Assembly (NCBI RefSeq): GCF_010747475.1
Contig: NZ_VSLZ01000001.1
Span: 992,001-1,056,000 of the forward strand
DNA: 64,000 nt
Reading direction: 5' to 3'
Source: Halorussus sp. MSC15.2
GTDB lineage: Archaea; Halobacteriota; Halobacteria; Halobacteriales; Haladaptataceae
Part shown: positions 17,787 to 27,058 of the stretch, piece after piece
Layout of the letters: the number at the start of each line of letters is the position of its first letter
Position numbering within the stretch: the first letter of the stretch is position 1
The notes under the pieces: generated by a model
What the model was told of the DNA's origin: nothing
The model's database searches: none
What the model saw: the letters and a program-made list of their open reading frames with translations, nothing else
Made by a program: the position numbers and the translations under genes

Positions 17787-19556
17787 ATGAGTACACCGAC
17801 CGTCGGACTCGTCGGCGCGGGTCCGGCAATCGACGCCGTGACGGCGGCGCTCGCCGACGTCCGGGCCGAAACCGTCGAGTGCGACCCGGAGCGCGTCGCG
17901 GCCGCCGACTTCGCCGTCGTGGTCGGCGAGACCGGTGGCGACGAGTTCGTCGCGGCGAACCGCGCGGCCCGCGACGCCGGAACGCCGTGGCTTGCGGTCG
18001 AACTCGGCGGCGTCGGCGGACACGCGATAGCGAACGTGGACGCCGCGGTCTCCGGATTCGCACCCGCAACCGCCTGCTGGCAGTGCCTGCGGACCCGAGT
18101 CGCGGCCAACCGCGGCGACGAGACCGGGCGTAGCGACGGAGACGGGAGCGGCGTCGAAATTACTGCGGCCAGCGCGCGCTACGCGGGCGCGCTCGCCGGA
18201 CGCGAGACCGCGACGTTGCTCTCCGGCGGCGAGTCCGCCGCCCTCGGCGGCGTCGTGGAGGTGCCCCACGCCGAGCGAACTCTCCTCCCCGTGCCGGGGT
18301 GTGACGTCTGCGGCGAGACGTCGAGCGGTGACCCGGGGAGCGACTCCGACATCCACCGCGAGTACGCCGCGACCGAACTGGAGGACGCCCTCTCGCGGGC
18401 CGAGCAGGCCGTGGACGAGCGCGTCGGCGTCGTCTCCTCAATCGGCGAGGCGGAGTCGTTCCCGACGCCATACTACCTCGCGGAACTGGCCGACACGACG
18501 GGGTTCAGCGACGCGCAGGCCGCCGAGCGGGCCGCCGGCGTCTCCGACGACTGGAACGAGGCGCTGATGAAGGCGCTCGGCGAGGCGCTTGAACGCTACG
18601 CCGCGGGAGTTTACCGGACCGCGGCGTTCGAGACCGCTCGCCCGGCCGACCTCGACTCGGCGGTCGGTCCGGCGGCGTTCGTCGGTCCCGACGGGTGGTC
18701 GAATCCCACGGCCGACGACAGCATCGCGTGGGTCGAAGGCGAGAACCTCCGGACGGGCGAACCGACGCGCCTCCCGGCCGAGTTCGTCCACTTCCCGCCG
18801 CCGGAGGTCCGGTACAAGCCGTCCATCACGACCGGTCTGGGTCTGGGTAGTTCGACCGTCGAGGCCCTGCTCTCGGGTCTCTACGAGGTGCTGGAGCGCG
18901 ACGCCACGATGTTGGCGTGGTACTCCACGTTCGAACCGCTGGAACTCGCGGTCGAGAGCGAGCAGTTCGAGACGCTGCGGTCGCGAGCACGCGCGGAGAA
19001 TCTCGACGTGACGGCGCTGCTGGTCACGCAGGACGTGGACGTGCCGGTTGTCGCCGTCGCGGTGCATCGGGACGGCGAGTGGCCGCGGTTCGCGGTCGGG
19101 TCCGACGCCGACCTCGACCCGGACGCCGCGGCCGGCAGCGCGCTGGCCGAGGCGCTCCAGAACTGGATGGAACTCCGGTCGATGGGCGAGGACGACGCGG
19201 CCGACGCCGACGGCGCTATCGGCCGGTACGCCGACTTCCCGGAGGCGGCCCGCGAGTTCGTCGCGACCGACACCGCGATTCCCAGTGCGAGCGTCGGCCC
19301 GTCGGACCTCCCCGCGGGCGCGGCCGAACTCGACGCCGTTCTCGACCGCCTCGTCGACGCCGACCTGTCGGCCTACGCCGCGCGTCTGACCACCCGAGAC
19401 GTCGAGCAGTTGGAGTTCGAGGCGGTCCGCGTGCTGGTCCCCGAGGCCCAACCGCTGTTCACCGGTGAGACCTTCTTCGGCGAGCGCGCCCGGAGGGTCC
19501 CCGCGGAGATGGGCTTCGAGTTCCGTCCCGACCGCGACCTCCATCCCTACCCCTGA
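17787..19556 (+). CDS. YcaO-domain protein with N-terminal E1/cyclodehydratase-like domain
   Basis: The 589-residue protein joins an N-terminal Rossmann/E1-like part (VGLVGAGPAIDAV...) carrying a zinc site of two CxxC pairs (Cys97/Cys100 and Cys172/Cys175) to a C-terminal YcaO ATPase domain from about residue 190. The YcaO ATP-binding signatures ALMKALGEALERYAAG, EALLSGLYEVLERDATMLAW and the serine-glycine loop GLGLGSSTVEA are present. The chain ends in HPYP, a proline-rich tail like the PxPxP end of azoline-forming YcaO enzymes. This is the fused SagC/SagD architecture, which cyclises Cys/Ser/Thr in peptides. No precursor peptide, dehydrogenase or exporter is seen nearby, so the substrate is open; protein or tRNA thio-modification are alternatives. 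Confidence 0.85.
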   Translation: MSTPTVGLVGAGPAIDAVTAALADVRAETVECDPERVAAADFAVVVGETGGDEFVAANRAARDAGTPWLAVELGGVGGHAIANVDAAVSGFAPATACWQCLRTRVAANRGDETGRSDGDGSGVEITAASARYAGALAGRETATLLSGGESAALGGVVEVPHAERTLLPVPGCDVCGETSSGDPGSDSDIHREYAATELEDALSRAEQAVDERVGVVSSIGEAESFPTPYYLAELADTTGFSDAQAAERAAGVSDDWNEALMKALGEALERYAAGVYRTAAFETARPADLDSAVGPAAFVGPDGWSNPTADDSIAWVEGENLRTGEPTRLPAEFVHFPPPEVRYKPSITTGLGLGSSTVEALLSGLYEVLERDATMLAWYSTFEPLELAVESEQFETLRSRARAENLDVTALLVTQDVDVPVVAVAVHRDGEWPRFAVGSDADLDPDAAAGSALAEALQNWMELRSMGEDDAADADGAIGRYADFPEAAREFVATDTAIPSASVGPSDLPAGAAELDAVLDRLVDADLSAYAARLTTRDVEQLEFEAVRVLVPEAQPLFTGETFFGERARRVPAEMGFEFRPDRDLHPYP

Positions 19557-19690
19557 GCGTCCGACCTTCGGCGAACTGCGTCTCTTTCTCTCTCTTCGCC
19601 GCTGCTCGCTTCTCTTTTCCCCTCTCCTCCTCGCGGCAATCGGACCCGAAACCGTAACCCACTACAGCGGTCGCCGGACTACGGGGACGC

Positions 19691-20638
19691 GTGTACTCGC
19701 CGACTCGTCTGGCAGGCTACGCCGTGCTGTTGCTCACGCCGGCCGCGTTGCTCGCTCGCGGACTGCTCACCACCGGTCTCTCGGCCCCCGTCGTCGGTCT
19801 CGAAGTCGGACTGGTGCTCGCCGGGGGCGTCGCGGTGGTCGCCGAGCGCGAACACGCGCTCGAAGCGCCCGGGGCGTACGAACCGGAACGGGGGGACTTG
19901 CTGGACGCGCTCGCGGTCCTCGTCGCGGCGGTGGTCACCTACGTCCTGAGCGTTCGCGCCGGACTCGGTCCGGTCGTCGCGTCCGCGCTCGTCGGCCTGC
20001 TCGCTGGTGTCTTCGCCACCGAAATCGCGGTTCCTGCCTACTGCGGGTCGTTCGTGGGCATGGCCTCGCCCACCCTGTTCCCGTCGGTCGGCCACCTCGC
20101 GCTGGCGGGCCTGCTCTCGGGAGCCGCGTTCGTCGCCGCCGAACGCGCGTTCGCCGGGTTCGGCGGGAAACTGGGCACGCTGGCGCTGTTCGGGTGCGCG
20201 ACCACCGCGGTGGTGACCGACGCTACCTACGCCGCCGGCGGGACGTTCCGGTGGACCAGCGCCGCCCTCGTCGTTCCGGTCGCGGTCGTCGGCGCCGTCG
20301 GGGCCGTCGTCCTTAGCGTCCGCCTCGAACTGGGTGCGGTGGTCGGGTCCGCGCTCGTGGGGCTACTGGCCGGTCTTGTTCTCCCGATGGTCCCGTTCGG
20401 GCCGGGCGAGACGCTGGCCGCGGCCGCGTTCTGCGCGTCGTTCGTCGGGATGTCCTCGACGGACCGACTCGGCGGTGAGGGACGGGTCGCGCTCGCCGGG
20501 GCCGTCTGCGGACTCGTCTTCGTCGCGGTCGCGGCCGCCTTCGTCGGGGCGGGCGGCAAACTCGGAACCGTCGCGTTCGTCTCCTGCGTCACGACCTCCG
20601 GCGCGGAGACAGCGCTTTCGCGGACGCTGAGGGTCTGA
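19691..20638 (+). CDS. Polytopic membrane protein with internal duplication
   Basis: The 315-residue protein has roughly nine or ten hydrophobic segments. It contains two homologous halves: VVASALVGLLAGVF...CGSFVGMASP...GFGGKLGTLALFGCATT (about residues 95-180) and VVGSALVGLLAGLV...CASFVGMSST...GAGGKLGTVAFVSCVTT (about 215-305). The repeat suggests an inverted or tandem duplicated transporter-like fold. The conserved F-G/A-GGKLGT and CxSFVGM elements are likely functional. The start is GTG 19691. I do not recognise a named family. Confidence 0.8.
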   Translation: MYSPTRLAGYAVLLLTPAALLARGLLTTGLSAPVVGLEVGLVLAGGVAVVAEREHALEAPGAYEPERGDLLDALAVLVAAVVTYVLSVRAGLGPVVASALVGLLAGVFATEIAVPAYCGSFVGMASPTLFPSVGHLALAGLLSGAAFVAAERAFAGFGGKLGTLALFGCATTAVVTDATYAAGGTFRWTSAALVVPVAVVGAVGAVVLSVRLELGAVVGSALVGLLAGLVLPMVPFGPGETLAAAAFCASFVGMSSTDRLGGEGRVALAGAVCGLVFVAVAAAFVGAGGKLGTVAFVSCVTTSGAETALSRTLRV

Positions 20639-20734
20639 GATTCGGAGTTTCGAATGGTTGCGCAGGCAAGGTTTTATACCGCGACTCGTCGTACGTGCTA
20701 ACGTATGACGGCGTTCATACCGTTCGACTACTCG

Positions 20735-20743
20735 GGGGTGAGT
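20735..20743 (+). promoter_or_regulatory. Shine-Dalgarno of the zinc-ribbon gene
   Basis: The run gggggtgag ends 2 nt before ATG 20746 and its core GGTGA is at haloarchaeal SD distance. With the TATA-like ttttatacc at 20672-20680 it implies a leader of about 45 nt and decides for ATG 20746 rather than the in-frame start at 20695. Confidence 0.5.
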
Positions 20744-20745
20744 CG

Positions 20746-20919
20746 ATGACTTCTGAATACGAACTCGACTGTGCGAACTGCGGAACGTCGCTGACTCGTC
20801 GAGAGGTCCCCGCGGAGACGCTCGGGTTCGGCGCGCTGGATTCGCTGGAGGTTGCGGAGTGTCCCGACTGCGGCGGGCGATACTTCCCCGAGACCACGCT
20901 GGAACGACTGGAAACGTAG
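20746..20919 (+). CDS. Small zinc-ribbon protein
   Basis: The 57-residue protein has two zinc-knuckle CxxC pairs (CANCGTSL and CPDCGGRYF) around a short linker containing EVPAETLGFGALDSLEVAE. The pattern resembles YgiT/VapB-like zinc-finger stubs, but no toxin gene is adjacent, so this is only a resemblance. The SD and TATA context supports it as a real, separately expressed gene. It faces the DUF63 gene tail to tail. Confidence 0.75.
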   Translation: MTSEYELDCANCGTSLTRREVPAETLGFGALDSLEVAECPDCGGRYFPETTLERLET

Positions 20920-20971
20920 ACGGTGGAAAATCGAACCGGAATCGGAGATAGAGCGGCGGACTGACCCGTTT

Positions 20972-22099
20972 TCAGATGCCGAACGTCGCCCGGAGCATGT
21001 CGCGCGTGCCCGGACCGAGACCGACCGCGACGATGGCGACGAGTAACAGGATGGCGTAGCGCGGACTCTCCTCGAATATCTGCTCGTCGAACACCCAGAC
21101 CACGAACACCGCGGCCACGATTTTCACCACGAGGAAAGGCCACGCGGTGCCGACGAGTTGGATGACCGGTTCGGGGAACTGCTCGCCGACGCCGATGAGC
21201 GCGCGGTTCACGGGGTGTTTCGGCACGAGGTCGGCCGGGAGACCGAGTTCCCTCGCCCAATCGATGCCGACGACGTTGGCCACGCCGTCTACGGCGTGCG
21301 CCCAGATGACGACCAGACCCATCTGGCCCGTTCCGCGGTTGACCTCGGGCGCGTAGCGCTCGACGGTCTCCCACGTGAGCCACGTGACCAGCGTCGCACC
21401 GACGAGGACGACGGCCGTTATCTGCGGGTGGAAACTCACGTTGTCGGTGGTGAACGCGAGGACGCTCAGATAGCCGAGCGTCGCCGCGAGCAGGCCCGTG
21501 CCGACGCCCGCCAGCGGGTAGTAGTAGCTCTCGGTCGCGCCCGAGTCCCGGAGCCAGACGCTCGCGAGCAGGGCGGCCAGCGTGATGGCGAACATCGTGA
21601 AGTAGATGACCGGGCTGATGATGAGGGTGTTCCACGGGAACGAGATGGCGGCGTCGGCGGCCGACAGGCCGTCGAAGGCGTCTTCGAGGACGCGCAGCGC
21701 CCCGCCGAACAGCATGTAGGGGAACAGCGCGTAGAACAGGCCGCGGTCCCGTCCGACGTCGAGTCGCCGGAGCATGAAGACCACGCCCAGCAGCGCGAGC
21801 AGCATCGTGAGCGCGTAGCCGACCTCCGAGACCAGCGTGTACCCGGGGTAGGCGACCGGTTCGGCCGCGGCCCGACACGCCGCCGCGTCACTGAGGAACG
21901 ACACCGAACCGTCGGCGTAGACCGCGCACTGGGCGCTCTTGGCGTCTGCGACGACCGGCCCCCAGAAGTAGTGCCAGACGAATCCGTAGTAGACGCGCTC
22001 CGGGAAGACGAGTGCGCCGCCGACCAGCGCGACGAACAGCGCCGCGACCGTCCCGCCCCAGAGGCGTTCCGTGTCCATACTCTCGGTTGCGGTGCCCAT
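20972..22099 (-). CDS. DUF63 family membrane protein
   Basis: The 375-residue integral membrane protein has about nine hydrophobic segments. Motifs match the archaeal DUF63 family: [59 protein letters not shown], and [21 protein letters not shown] near the C-terminus. ATG 22099 is chosen because a TATA-like element on this strand (cgtaaaac, 22123-22130) lies about 27 nt upstream. Function is unknown across the family. Confidence 0.9.
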   Translation of the reverse strand: MGTATESMDTERLWGGTVAALFVALVGGALVFPERVYYGFVWHYFWGPVVADAKSAQCAVYADGSVSFLSDAAACRAAAEPVAYPGYTLVSEVGYALTMLLALLGVVFMLRRLDVGRDRGLFYALFPYMLFGGALRVLEDAFDGLSAADAAISFPWNTLIISPVIYFTMFAITLAALLASVWLRDSGATESYYYPLAGVGTGLLAATLGYLSVLAFTTDNVSFHPQITAVVLVGATLVTWLTWETVERYAPEVNRGTGQMGLVVIWAHAVDGVANVVGIDWARELGLPADLVPKHPVNRALIGVGEQFPEPVIQLVGTAWPFLVVKIVAAVFVVWVFDEQIFEESPRYAILLLVAIVAVGLGPGTRDMLRATFGI

Positions 22100-22183
22100 G
22101 TGTCCCACAGCGGAACCGGGCGGTTTTACGGTTCCGGTCTCGTGTCGACGAGGTTCACGGTCTCGCGGAGTCGGTCACTCCAC

Positions 22184-22648
22184 TCAGACCTCGCTCCCGT
22201 CGATGGGAAGTTCCTCGGTCTCGTAGGGCGTGCCCAGAATGACCATGGTCTGGGACCGGGCGAACCCGTCCATCTGCGCGATGTTGTCGAACATGAGTTC
22301 GCGGAGCCGGTCGGCGTCCCGGGCGTACACCCGCATCAGCACGTCCCACGACCCGGTCGTGAGGTGGACCTCCTGCACGCCCGGGACGTCTTCGAGTCGG
22401 CCGAGAGTGTCCTGTTCTTGGCCCTGCTCGACCTGCAGACCGACGACCGCCGAGATGCCGTAGTCGAGCGCCTTTGGGTCCACCTTCGCGTGATACCCCT
22501 CGATGACGCCCGCGTCTTCCATCCGGTTCACGCGGTCGTGGACGGTCGCGCTCGACATGTCGATGCGGCGCGCGATTTCGCTGAACGGCGTTCTCGCGTC
22601 TTCCTGTAAGGCTTCTAAGATTTCGCGGTCGGTATCATCGAGTTCCAT
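22184..22648 (-). CDS. Lrp/AsnC family transcriptional regulator
   Basis: The 154-residue protein has the classic layout: an N-terminal HTH (LDDTDREILEALQEDARTPFSEIARRIDMSSATVHDRVNRMEDAGVI, residues 2-52) and a C-terminal RAM ligand-binding/oligomerisation domain (VVGLQVEQGQEQDTLGRL...HLTTGSWDVLMRVYARD). Family members sense amino acids and form octamers. A TATA-like gatattta on this strand (about 22672-22680) precedes the ATG. Its target may be a neighbour, but no operator is evident. Confidence 0.95.
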   Translation of the reverse strand: MELDDTDREILEALQEDARTPFSEIARRIDMSSATVHDRVNRMEDAGVIEGYHAKVDPKALDYGISAVVGLQVEQGQEQDTLGRLEDVPGVQEVHLTTGSWDVLMRVYARDADRLRELMFDNIAQMDGFARSQTMVILGTPYETEELPIDGSEV

Positions 22649-22740
22649 ACTCTACATCAGATTCTTTCAGACTAAATATCCTTAGAATTCTTTCCGTCAG
22701 AATCTCGGGGTTTATGGTAATTAATAAAACACTTCTCGCC

Positions 22741-23535
22741 TCAGGCGACGTTCTCGAGCGCGCCGAGGAACTGCTCGTGCGCCTCGCCGTTCGAGGCGAC
22801 GAGGCTCTCGGAGTCGTGTCGCCACGGGTCGCCGTGGCGGTCGGTCACGGTGCCGCCCGCCTGCCGGACCATGTGGACGCCGGCCACGGTGTCCCACGGG
22901 TTCGGGTCCACGTTCGTCACCGCGCCCTCCAGCGACCCGGCAGCGACCATACCTAGCGTGACCTGCGCCGACCCGAACCGCCGGATGTCGGCGAACCGTT
23001 CGACGAGTTCGCGGCAGACCTCGGCGTACTCGTCTCGGCGGTCGAAGTCCCACCAGAAGGTCGGCGAGACGGCGAACGTCTCGGGGTCGGTCCGCTCGCT
23101 GACCGACACCGCCTCGCCGTCGCGACGGACGCCGTCGGCCCCCGCGACGAACGTGTCGTCGAGCGCGGGACAGTCGTTGACCGCCGCCACGGGGTCGCCG
23201 TCACGGACCGCCGCGACGCTGGTCGTCCAGACCGGAATCGACCGGACGTAGTTGTTCGTCCCGTCGATGGGGTCGATGACCCACGCGTCGCCCTCGTCGG
23301 GCACCGCCTTCAACTCGTCCTCCTCCTCGCCGACGATGGCGTCGTCGGGGTACTCCTCGCGGATGACCTCGATGACCCGGCGCTGCGTCCGGCGGTCAGC
23401 CTCGGTCACCACGTCGGTCTTGCCGGACTTGGTCTCGACGTCGATGCCCTGACGGAAACTCTCGGCGGCGACTTCGCTCCCCTCGCGCGCGGCGCGCTTG
23501 GCCACGGCGAGGCGCTCTTCGGCGTCGTCGGTCAT
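22741..23535 (-). CDS. Inositol-1-monophosphatase family protein
   Basis: The 264-residue protein shows the metal-binding signatures of the IMPase/FBPase-IV superfamily: VGEEEDE (Glu), WVIDPIDGTNNYVRSIPVW (the DPIDGT loop) and WDTVAGVHMVRQAGG (the third-metal Asp). It is likely a Mg-dependent phosphatase. In archaea such enzymes act on inositol phosphate, fructose-1,6-bisphosphate or both, and the sequence does not decide. It stands alone between Lrp and the MBL gene, all three on the minus strand. Confidence 0.92.
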   Translation of the reverse strand: MTDDAEERLAVAKRAAREGSEVAAESFRQGIDVETKSGKTDVVTEADRRTQRRVIEVIREEYPDDAIVGEEEDELKAVPDEGDAWVIDPIDGTNNYVRSIPVWTTSVAAVRDGDPVAAVNDCPALDDTFVAGADGVRRDGEAVSVSERTDPETFAVSPTFWWDFDRRDEYAEVCRELVERFADIRRFGSAQVTLGMVAAGSLEGAVTNVDPNPWDTVAGVHMVRQAGGTVTDRHGDPWRHDSESLVASNGEAHEQFLGALENVA

Positions 23536-23616
23536 ATCGGTTGGTCGGCCGTCCCGGGAAAAGTGTTGTCGGTTCGTCGCCTCTGCGCCGAGTCGCTGTT
23601 CGCGGACACGGACTCC

Positions 23617-25320
23617 CTACTCCGCCGCCTCGCGGTCACCGGCCGAGTCGCCTCCCCCCTCGCCGTCCGGCGCTACGTCGTCGTTGAGTTTCGCCACGCC
23701 GCAGTCGATGCAGAACACCACCGCACCGCCGTCGTTGGCGGTCCGGCCGTCGGCGTCCGACCGGGCGTGTCGAACGTGGCGGTCCGAGTCGGTGTCCAGC
23801 GACGCGCCGCAGTCGGCACAGGTCGCCGACTCCCCGTCGCTCGCGGCCGGGGTCGCATCGTCGGGCGTCGCGCCGGCCTGACTCCCACTGCCCCGCGCCG
23901 CGTCAGTCGTTTCCGTCCCGGACTCAGTTCCGTCGCGGACCCGAATGGAGTCGGTCGGTTCCACGTCGTAGCCGTGGGCGTGGAACGACCCGAGGCAGTT
24001 GTAGAGACCGCGCTCGTAGACGTCGGGTTCCTTGCTGATGCCGACGTGAGAGCCGATTTTGGCGTCGGCCCAGTAGGCGCTGTGGGGTCCCTCGAACAGG
24101 CGTTTCAGCAGGCGCGGGTCCACGTCGAGTTTCACCCACCCGTCGTAGTCGTCGGTGTCGGCGTCCGCGACGAAGCGATAGCCCGACCCGTCCATCGAGA
24201 GTTCGAGGAACACGTCCCCGACCAGCGGGAGGAGGACCGTGGTATCGCTGGTGAAGCCGATTTGCTCCCGCTTGTCCGCCAGATTCCGATAGGCGTAGGG
24301 GACGTACGACAGCAGTTCCCCGAGCGTCGGTATCGGGTCGGTCTCGTAGTCGAACTCGCGTTCGGCCAGCACCTCCTCGACGTACTCGCGCTTGGCCTGC
24401 TGGTCCACGGGTTCGAACTCGGCGGACTTCTCGCCGGACGCGAGGCTGACGTGTTCGCCCGAGTTGAGGAAGACGCACTCTGAGTCGTCGGGGGCGTGGG
24501 TCTCGAAGAACGCCTTGGCCTGCTCGCGCGGCGGGTTCGCGGTGTACTCGTTGAGGTGCGCGAGGTCGCCCGCCAGCACGTACTCGCCCGCGAAGGGCAT
24601 GTAGTAGTCCGGTTCGAAGAGGTCGAGGAAGTCGAGCGCCAACTCGTGTTTCTCGCGAATCACTCGGTCGCGCTCGCGAATCTTCCGCTCGTGGTCGTAG
24701 TTGGTCACGGCCTGCGGATAGAACTGGGCCGCGCTGTACTGGTGACACAGCATGTCGATGTCGCCGTAGTCGCGCTTTATCTTCCGGCAACTCGACTCGG
24801 CGATGGGGTAGGGGCAGTCGTTGGTGTTGACCAGCGTGAACTCGCCGTTGTCGATGACCGCCATGGAATCGACCTGCGTGGACCCGGTCTCGTCGGCCTT
24901 CTCGTCGTACCACGAACAACCGAAGAAGTTGCCGCAGAGTTCCGGGTCGCAACCGTCGGCCGCGAGGACGTTGATGTGCATGCCGTCGCCGAGGTGAGTG
25001 CGCTCGCCGTGGGGGAGTTCGGTCACCTCGAAACCGAGGTCCTCGATGGCGTTCTTGAGGTAGTCCCACCGATAGTCGTGGACGAGGACCGGGATGTCCG
25101 AGTCCATTCGCTCCAGCGTCGCGGGGTCGAAGTGGTCCGGGTGGATGTGGGAGATGTAGATGTAGTCCACGTCGTCGAAGTCCTCGGGTTCGAAGTCGGG
25201 GTCGGGGTAGTGCGCCCACGACCCGTAGTAGGCCCCGTCCACGAGCCACGGGTCGCACAGGACTTTGGTGTGTTCGTCCTCGACGAGGATGGCGGCAGAC
25301 TCGAGATACGTGACGTTCAT
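23617..25320 (-). CDS. MBL-fold protein (UlaG/CMP-Neu5Ac hydroxylase-like) with C-terminal zinc ribbon
   Basis: Residues 1 to about 250 form a metallo-beta-lactamase fold with the metal motif YISHIHPDHFD, and later HQY and MPFAGEYVLAGD. The general layout, including CDPWLVDGAYYGSWAHYPDPD and the SCP2-like middle part, resembles the catalytic half of CMP-N-acetylneuraminate hydroxylases and UlaG lactonases. The C-terminal 90 residues are a low-complexity linker ending in a zinc ribbon (CADCGASLD and CIDCGVAKL). No Rieske domain is present, so a hydroxylase role is unlikely. A TATA-like gcgtataacg on this strand (25349-25358) lies about 30 nt before the ATG. The substrate is unknown. Confidence 0.8.
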   Translation of the reverse strand: MNVTYLESAAILVEDEHTKVLCDPWLVDGAYYGSWAHYPDPDFEPEDFDDVDYIYISHIHPDHFDPATLERMDSDIPVLVHDYRWDYLKNAIEDLGFEVTELPHGERTHLGDGMHINVLAADGCDPELCGNFFGCSWYDEKADETGSTQVDSMAVIDNGEFTLVNTNDCPYPIAESSCRKIKRDYGDIDMLCHQYSAAQFYPQAVTNYDHERKIRERDRVIREKHELALDFLDLFEPDYYMPFAGEYVLAGDLAHLNEYTANPPREQAKAFFETHAPDDSECVFLNSGEHVSLASGEKSAEFEPVDQQAKREYVEEVLAEREFDYETDPIPTLGELLSYVPYAYRNLADKREQIGFTSDTTVLLPLVGDVFLELSMDGSGYRFVADADTDDYDGWVKLDVDPRLLKRLFEGPHSAYWADAKIGSHVGISKEPDVYERGLYNCLGSFHAHGYDVEPTDSIRVRDGTESGTETTDAARGSGSQAGATPDDATPAASDGESATCADCGASLDTDSDRHVRHARSDADGRTANDGGAVVFCIDCGVAKLNDDVAPDGEGGGDSAGDREAAE

Positions 25321-25534
25321 GTGACCGATAGTAGACAGGTTCGCCTATCGTTATACGCTTCCTACGACCCGGTACCCGGTACATGCGCCCCGCTCAAACG
25401 GGGTCTGTGAGTCGCGCTGACGACCGGTGAAACGCGGTTAGGGTCCGCCTACCGTGGCTTCTCACCAGAATCCGGAGTCCGACCCGAAGCCGCCGTCCGA
25501 CCGTCCGGGACGCCGAGTCCGACACCGTAGGAGG

Positions 25535-25542
25535 TTTATATA
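25535..25542 (+). promoter_or_regulatory. Promoter of tRNA-Leu
   Basis: The sequence tttatata is the only strong TATA box in the gene-free stretch 25321-25597 and lies 56 nt before the mature tRNA 5' end, allowing a 5' leader for RNase P. Confidence 0.55.
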
Positions 25543-25597
25543 CCTACCTCTTTAGGAGAAAACGCCAGGCCGAGACCCGAACGGAGACCGACCGCGT

Positions 25598-25682
25598 GCG
25601 AGGGTAGCCAAGCCTGGCCAACGGCGGCGGACTCAAGATCCGCTCCCGTAGGGGTCCAAGGGTTCGAATCCCTTCCCTCGCA
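25598..25682 (+). tRNA. tRNA-Leu (anticodon CAA)
   Basis: The 85-nt gene folds as a class II tRNA. The acceptor arms are gcgaggg and ccctcgc with discriminator A at 25682. The anticodon stem gcgga/tccgc encloses the loop ctcaaga, so the anticodon is CAA (reads UUG, Leu). A long variable arm (about tcccgtagggg) follows, then the T arm aaggg-ttcgaat-ccctt. No intron is present and CCA is not encoded. Confidence 0.95.
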
Positions 25683-25884
25683 TCGCAAGCGCGGCGTCGC
25701 CGCGTCAAAGATGCAGGAAGACCGCTTCGGAGCGTTCTTCCCTCGCAAAACTGACGGCCCACGCGGGCCCTCGCAACACTTCTGACCGGACGCTGATTGG
25801 GAGTCGATAGTTCCTCCTATCGTCGCCGATTGAGCGTCCACCCACGTCAAGAGCTAACTGCGTGCGAACCGTGAGCGAGGTTCG

Positions 25885-26136
25885 ATGCACTGGCAACGAC
25901 GGCGCGACCTCGAAGGCGGCAAGGAACTCGGCGTCTGGCTACTGGTGGACGACGACAGCGTCGAGCGCGAACTCTACGTCGAGAGCCACGAGTACCGCGG
26001 CGGGAACTTCGACGTGTACACGACCGGCGGCGACGACGAGTGGAACCACGAGGGGGAGTTCGAAACGAGTCGAGCGGCGTTCGAGCGCGCTCTCGACGTT
26101 CTGGAAGCCAGTCCGCATCCGGTAGAAGACGGGTGA
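25885..26136 (+). CDS. Small haloarchaeal hypothetical protein
   Basis: This 83-residue acidic protein has a beta-rich core (GVWLLVDDDSVERELYVESHEYRGGNFDVYTTGGDDEW) followed by a helix (SRAAFERALDVLEAS). It has no signal peptide or membrane segment. The codon use and amino-acid composition fit the neighbouring genes, and no better overlapping frame exists. I do not recognise the family. Confidence 0.6.
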   Translation: MHWQRRRDLEGGKELGVWLLVDDDSVERELYVESHEYRGGNFDVYTTGGDDEWNHEGEFETSRAAFERALDVLEASPHPVEDG

Positions 26137-26187
26137 CGGAATCACCGAACCTGCGAGTCGTCGAGCGACCGGCGGCCGAGTCCGAAG

Positions 26188-26967
26188 TCAGTCGAACAAC
26201 TGCACGGGTTCTGCTTCGCGCTCGGCGAAGTGGTCCTCCAACGCCCGCTTCCGGTTCCGAATCTCGTCGGGTTCGTGCGAGTCCGACCCCGCGACGAACG
26301 CCACGCCGCGCTCCCGGAGCGCCGCCCGGAAGTCGGACGCGGGATGGTACTCGCCGTAGTCTCGGAGGACGCGCCCGGCGTTGAGTTCGGGCACCGTCCG
26401 CGACCCGCGGAAGGCGTCGGCGACGAGTTCGTGGTGGTCCGCGGTGGTGTACCCTCGGAGTTCGGGCGTTCGCTCGGGGAGGTCCACGTGGGCCGCGACG
26501 GCGAACAGTTCCGACTCGACGAGGTCGGCGAGTCGCTCGTAGTAGTCGTCGACGAACGCCCGGCGCTCGCGCTCGGACTGGTCGGCGAAGGGTGCGCTCC
26601 GTTGGACGTTGGTCCCCGCCACGCGGTGGACGCTCCCGACGGCGTAGTCGAAGTCGGCCTCGTCCAGAAACGACGCGATGTCGCCCTCGTCGCGGGGGTC
26701 GTAGTCGAGTTCTACCGCATCGAAGATTCGGAGGTCGTACTGCTCGCGGAGCGATTCGATGGCCTCCCGCCGGAGCGGATAGGTCCGGTCGAGGTTGATG
26801 CCGTACTCGCGCTTCTCGCGCTGGAGGCCCTCGCGTTCGGCGACGTTACAGTGGTCGGCGAACCCGACCCCACGCAGACCGGCGTCGGCGGCGGCGTCGA
26901 GCATCCGCGGCATCTGCGTACCGTCCGAGTAGTTCGAGTGGACGTGATAGTCGTGGACGACGGACAC
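26188..26967 (-). CDS. PHP-domain phosphoesterase (histidinol-phosphatase-like)
   Basis: The 259-residue protein has the four PHP metal-binding motifs: DYHVHSNYSDGTQMPRML at the N-terminus, FADHCN, VGSVHR, and C-terminal GSDSHEPDEI. It resembles HisK-type histidinol phosphatases (GLRGVGFADH..., FDAVELDY). No histidine genes are adjacent, so the substrate is open. The start is GTG at 26967, immediately before the first motif. A second PHP-fold protein, the RNase P subunit Rpp30, occurs 7 kb away but is not closely related in sequence. Confidence 0.88.
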   Translation of the reverse strand: MSVVHDYHVHSNYSDGTQMPRMLDAAADAGLRGVGFADHCNVAEREGLQREKREYGINLDRTYPLRREAIESLREQYDLRIFDAVELDYDPRDEGDIASFLDEADFDYAVGSVHRVAGTNVQRSAPFADQSERERRAFVDDYYERLADLVESELFAVAAHVDLPERTPELRGYTTADHHELVADAFRGSRTVPELNAGRVLRDYGEYHPASDFRAALRERGVAFVAGSDSHEPDEIRNRKRALEDHFAEREAEPVQLFD

Positions 26968-27058
26968 GACTGCTGGTTCGTTCGCTACCGGCGTATCTGT
27001 TGCGGTCGTCGCGAACTCGGGCCGGTCGCCGCGGACTCTGGGGCCGGTCAGCGCGGAC

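Noticed and set aside
25598-25884. An integrated element at the tRNA-Leu gene
   Set aside because: Only 11-bp repeats 65 bp apart, no integrase and no foreign genes; the region is too short.
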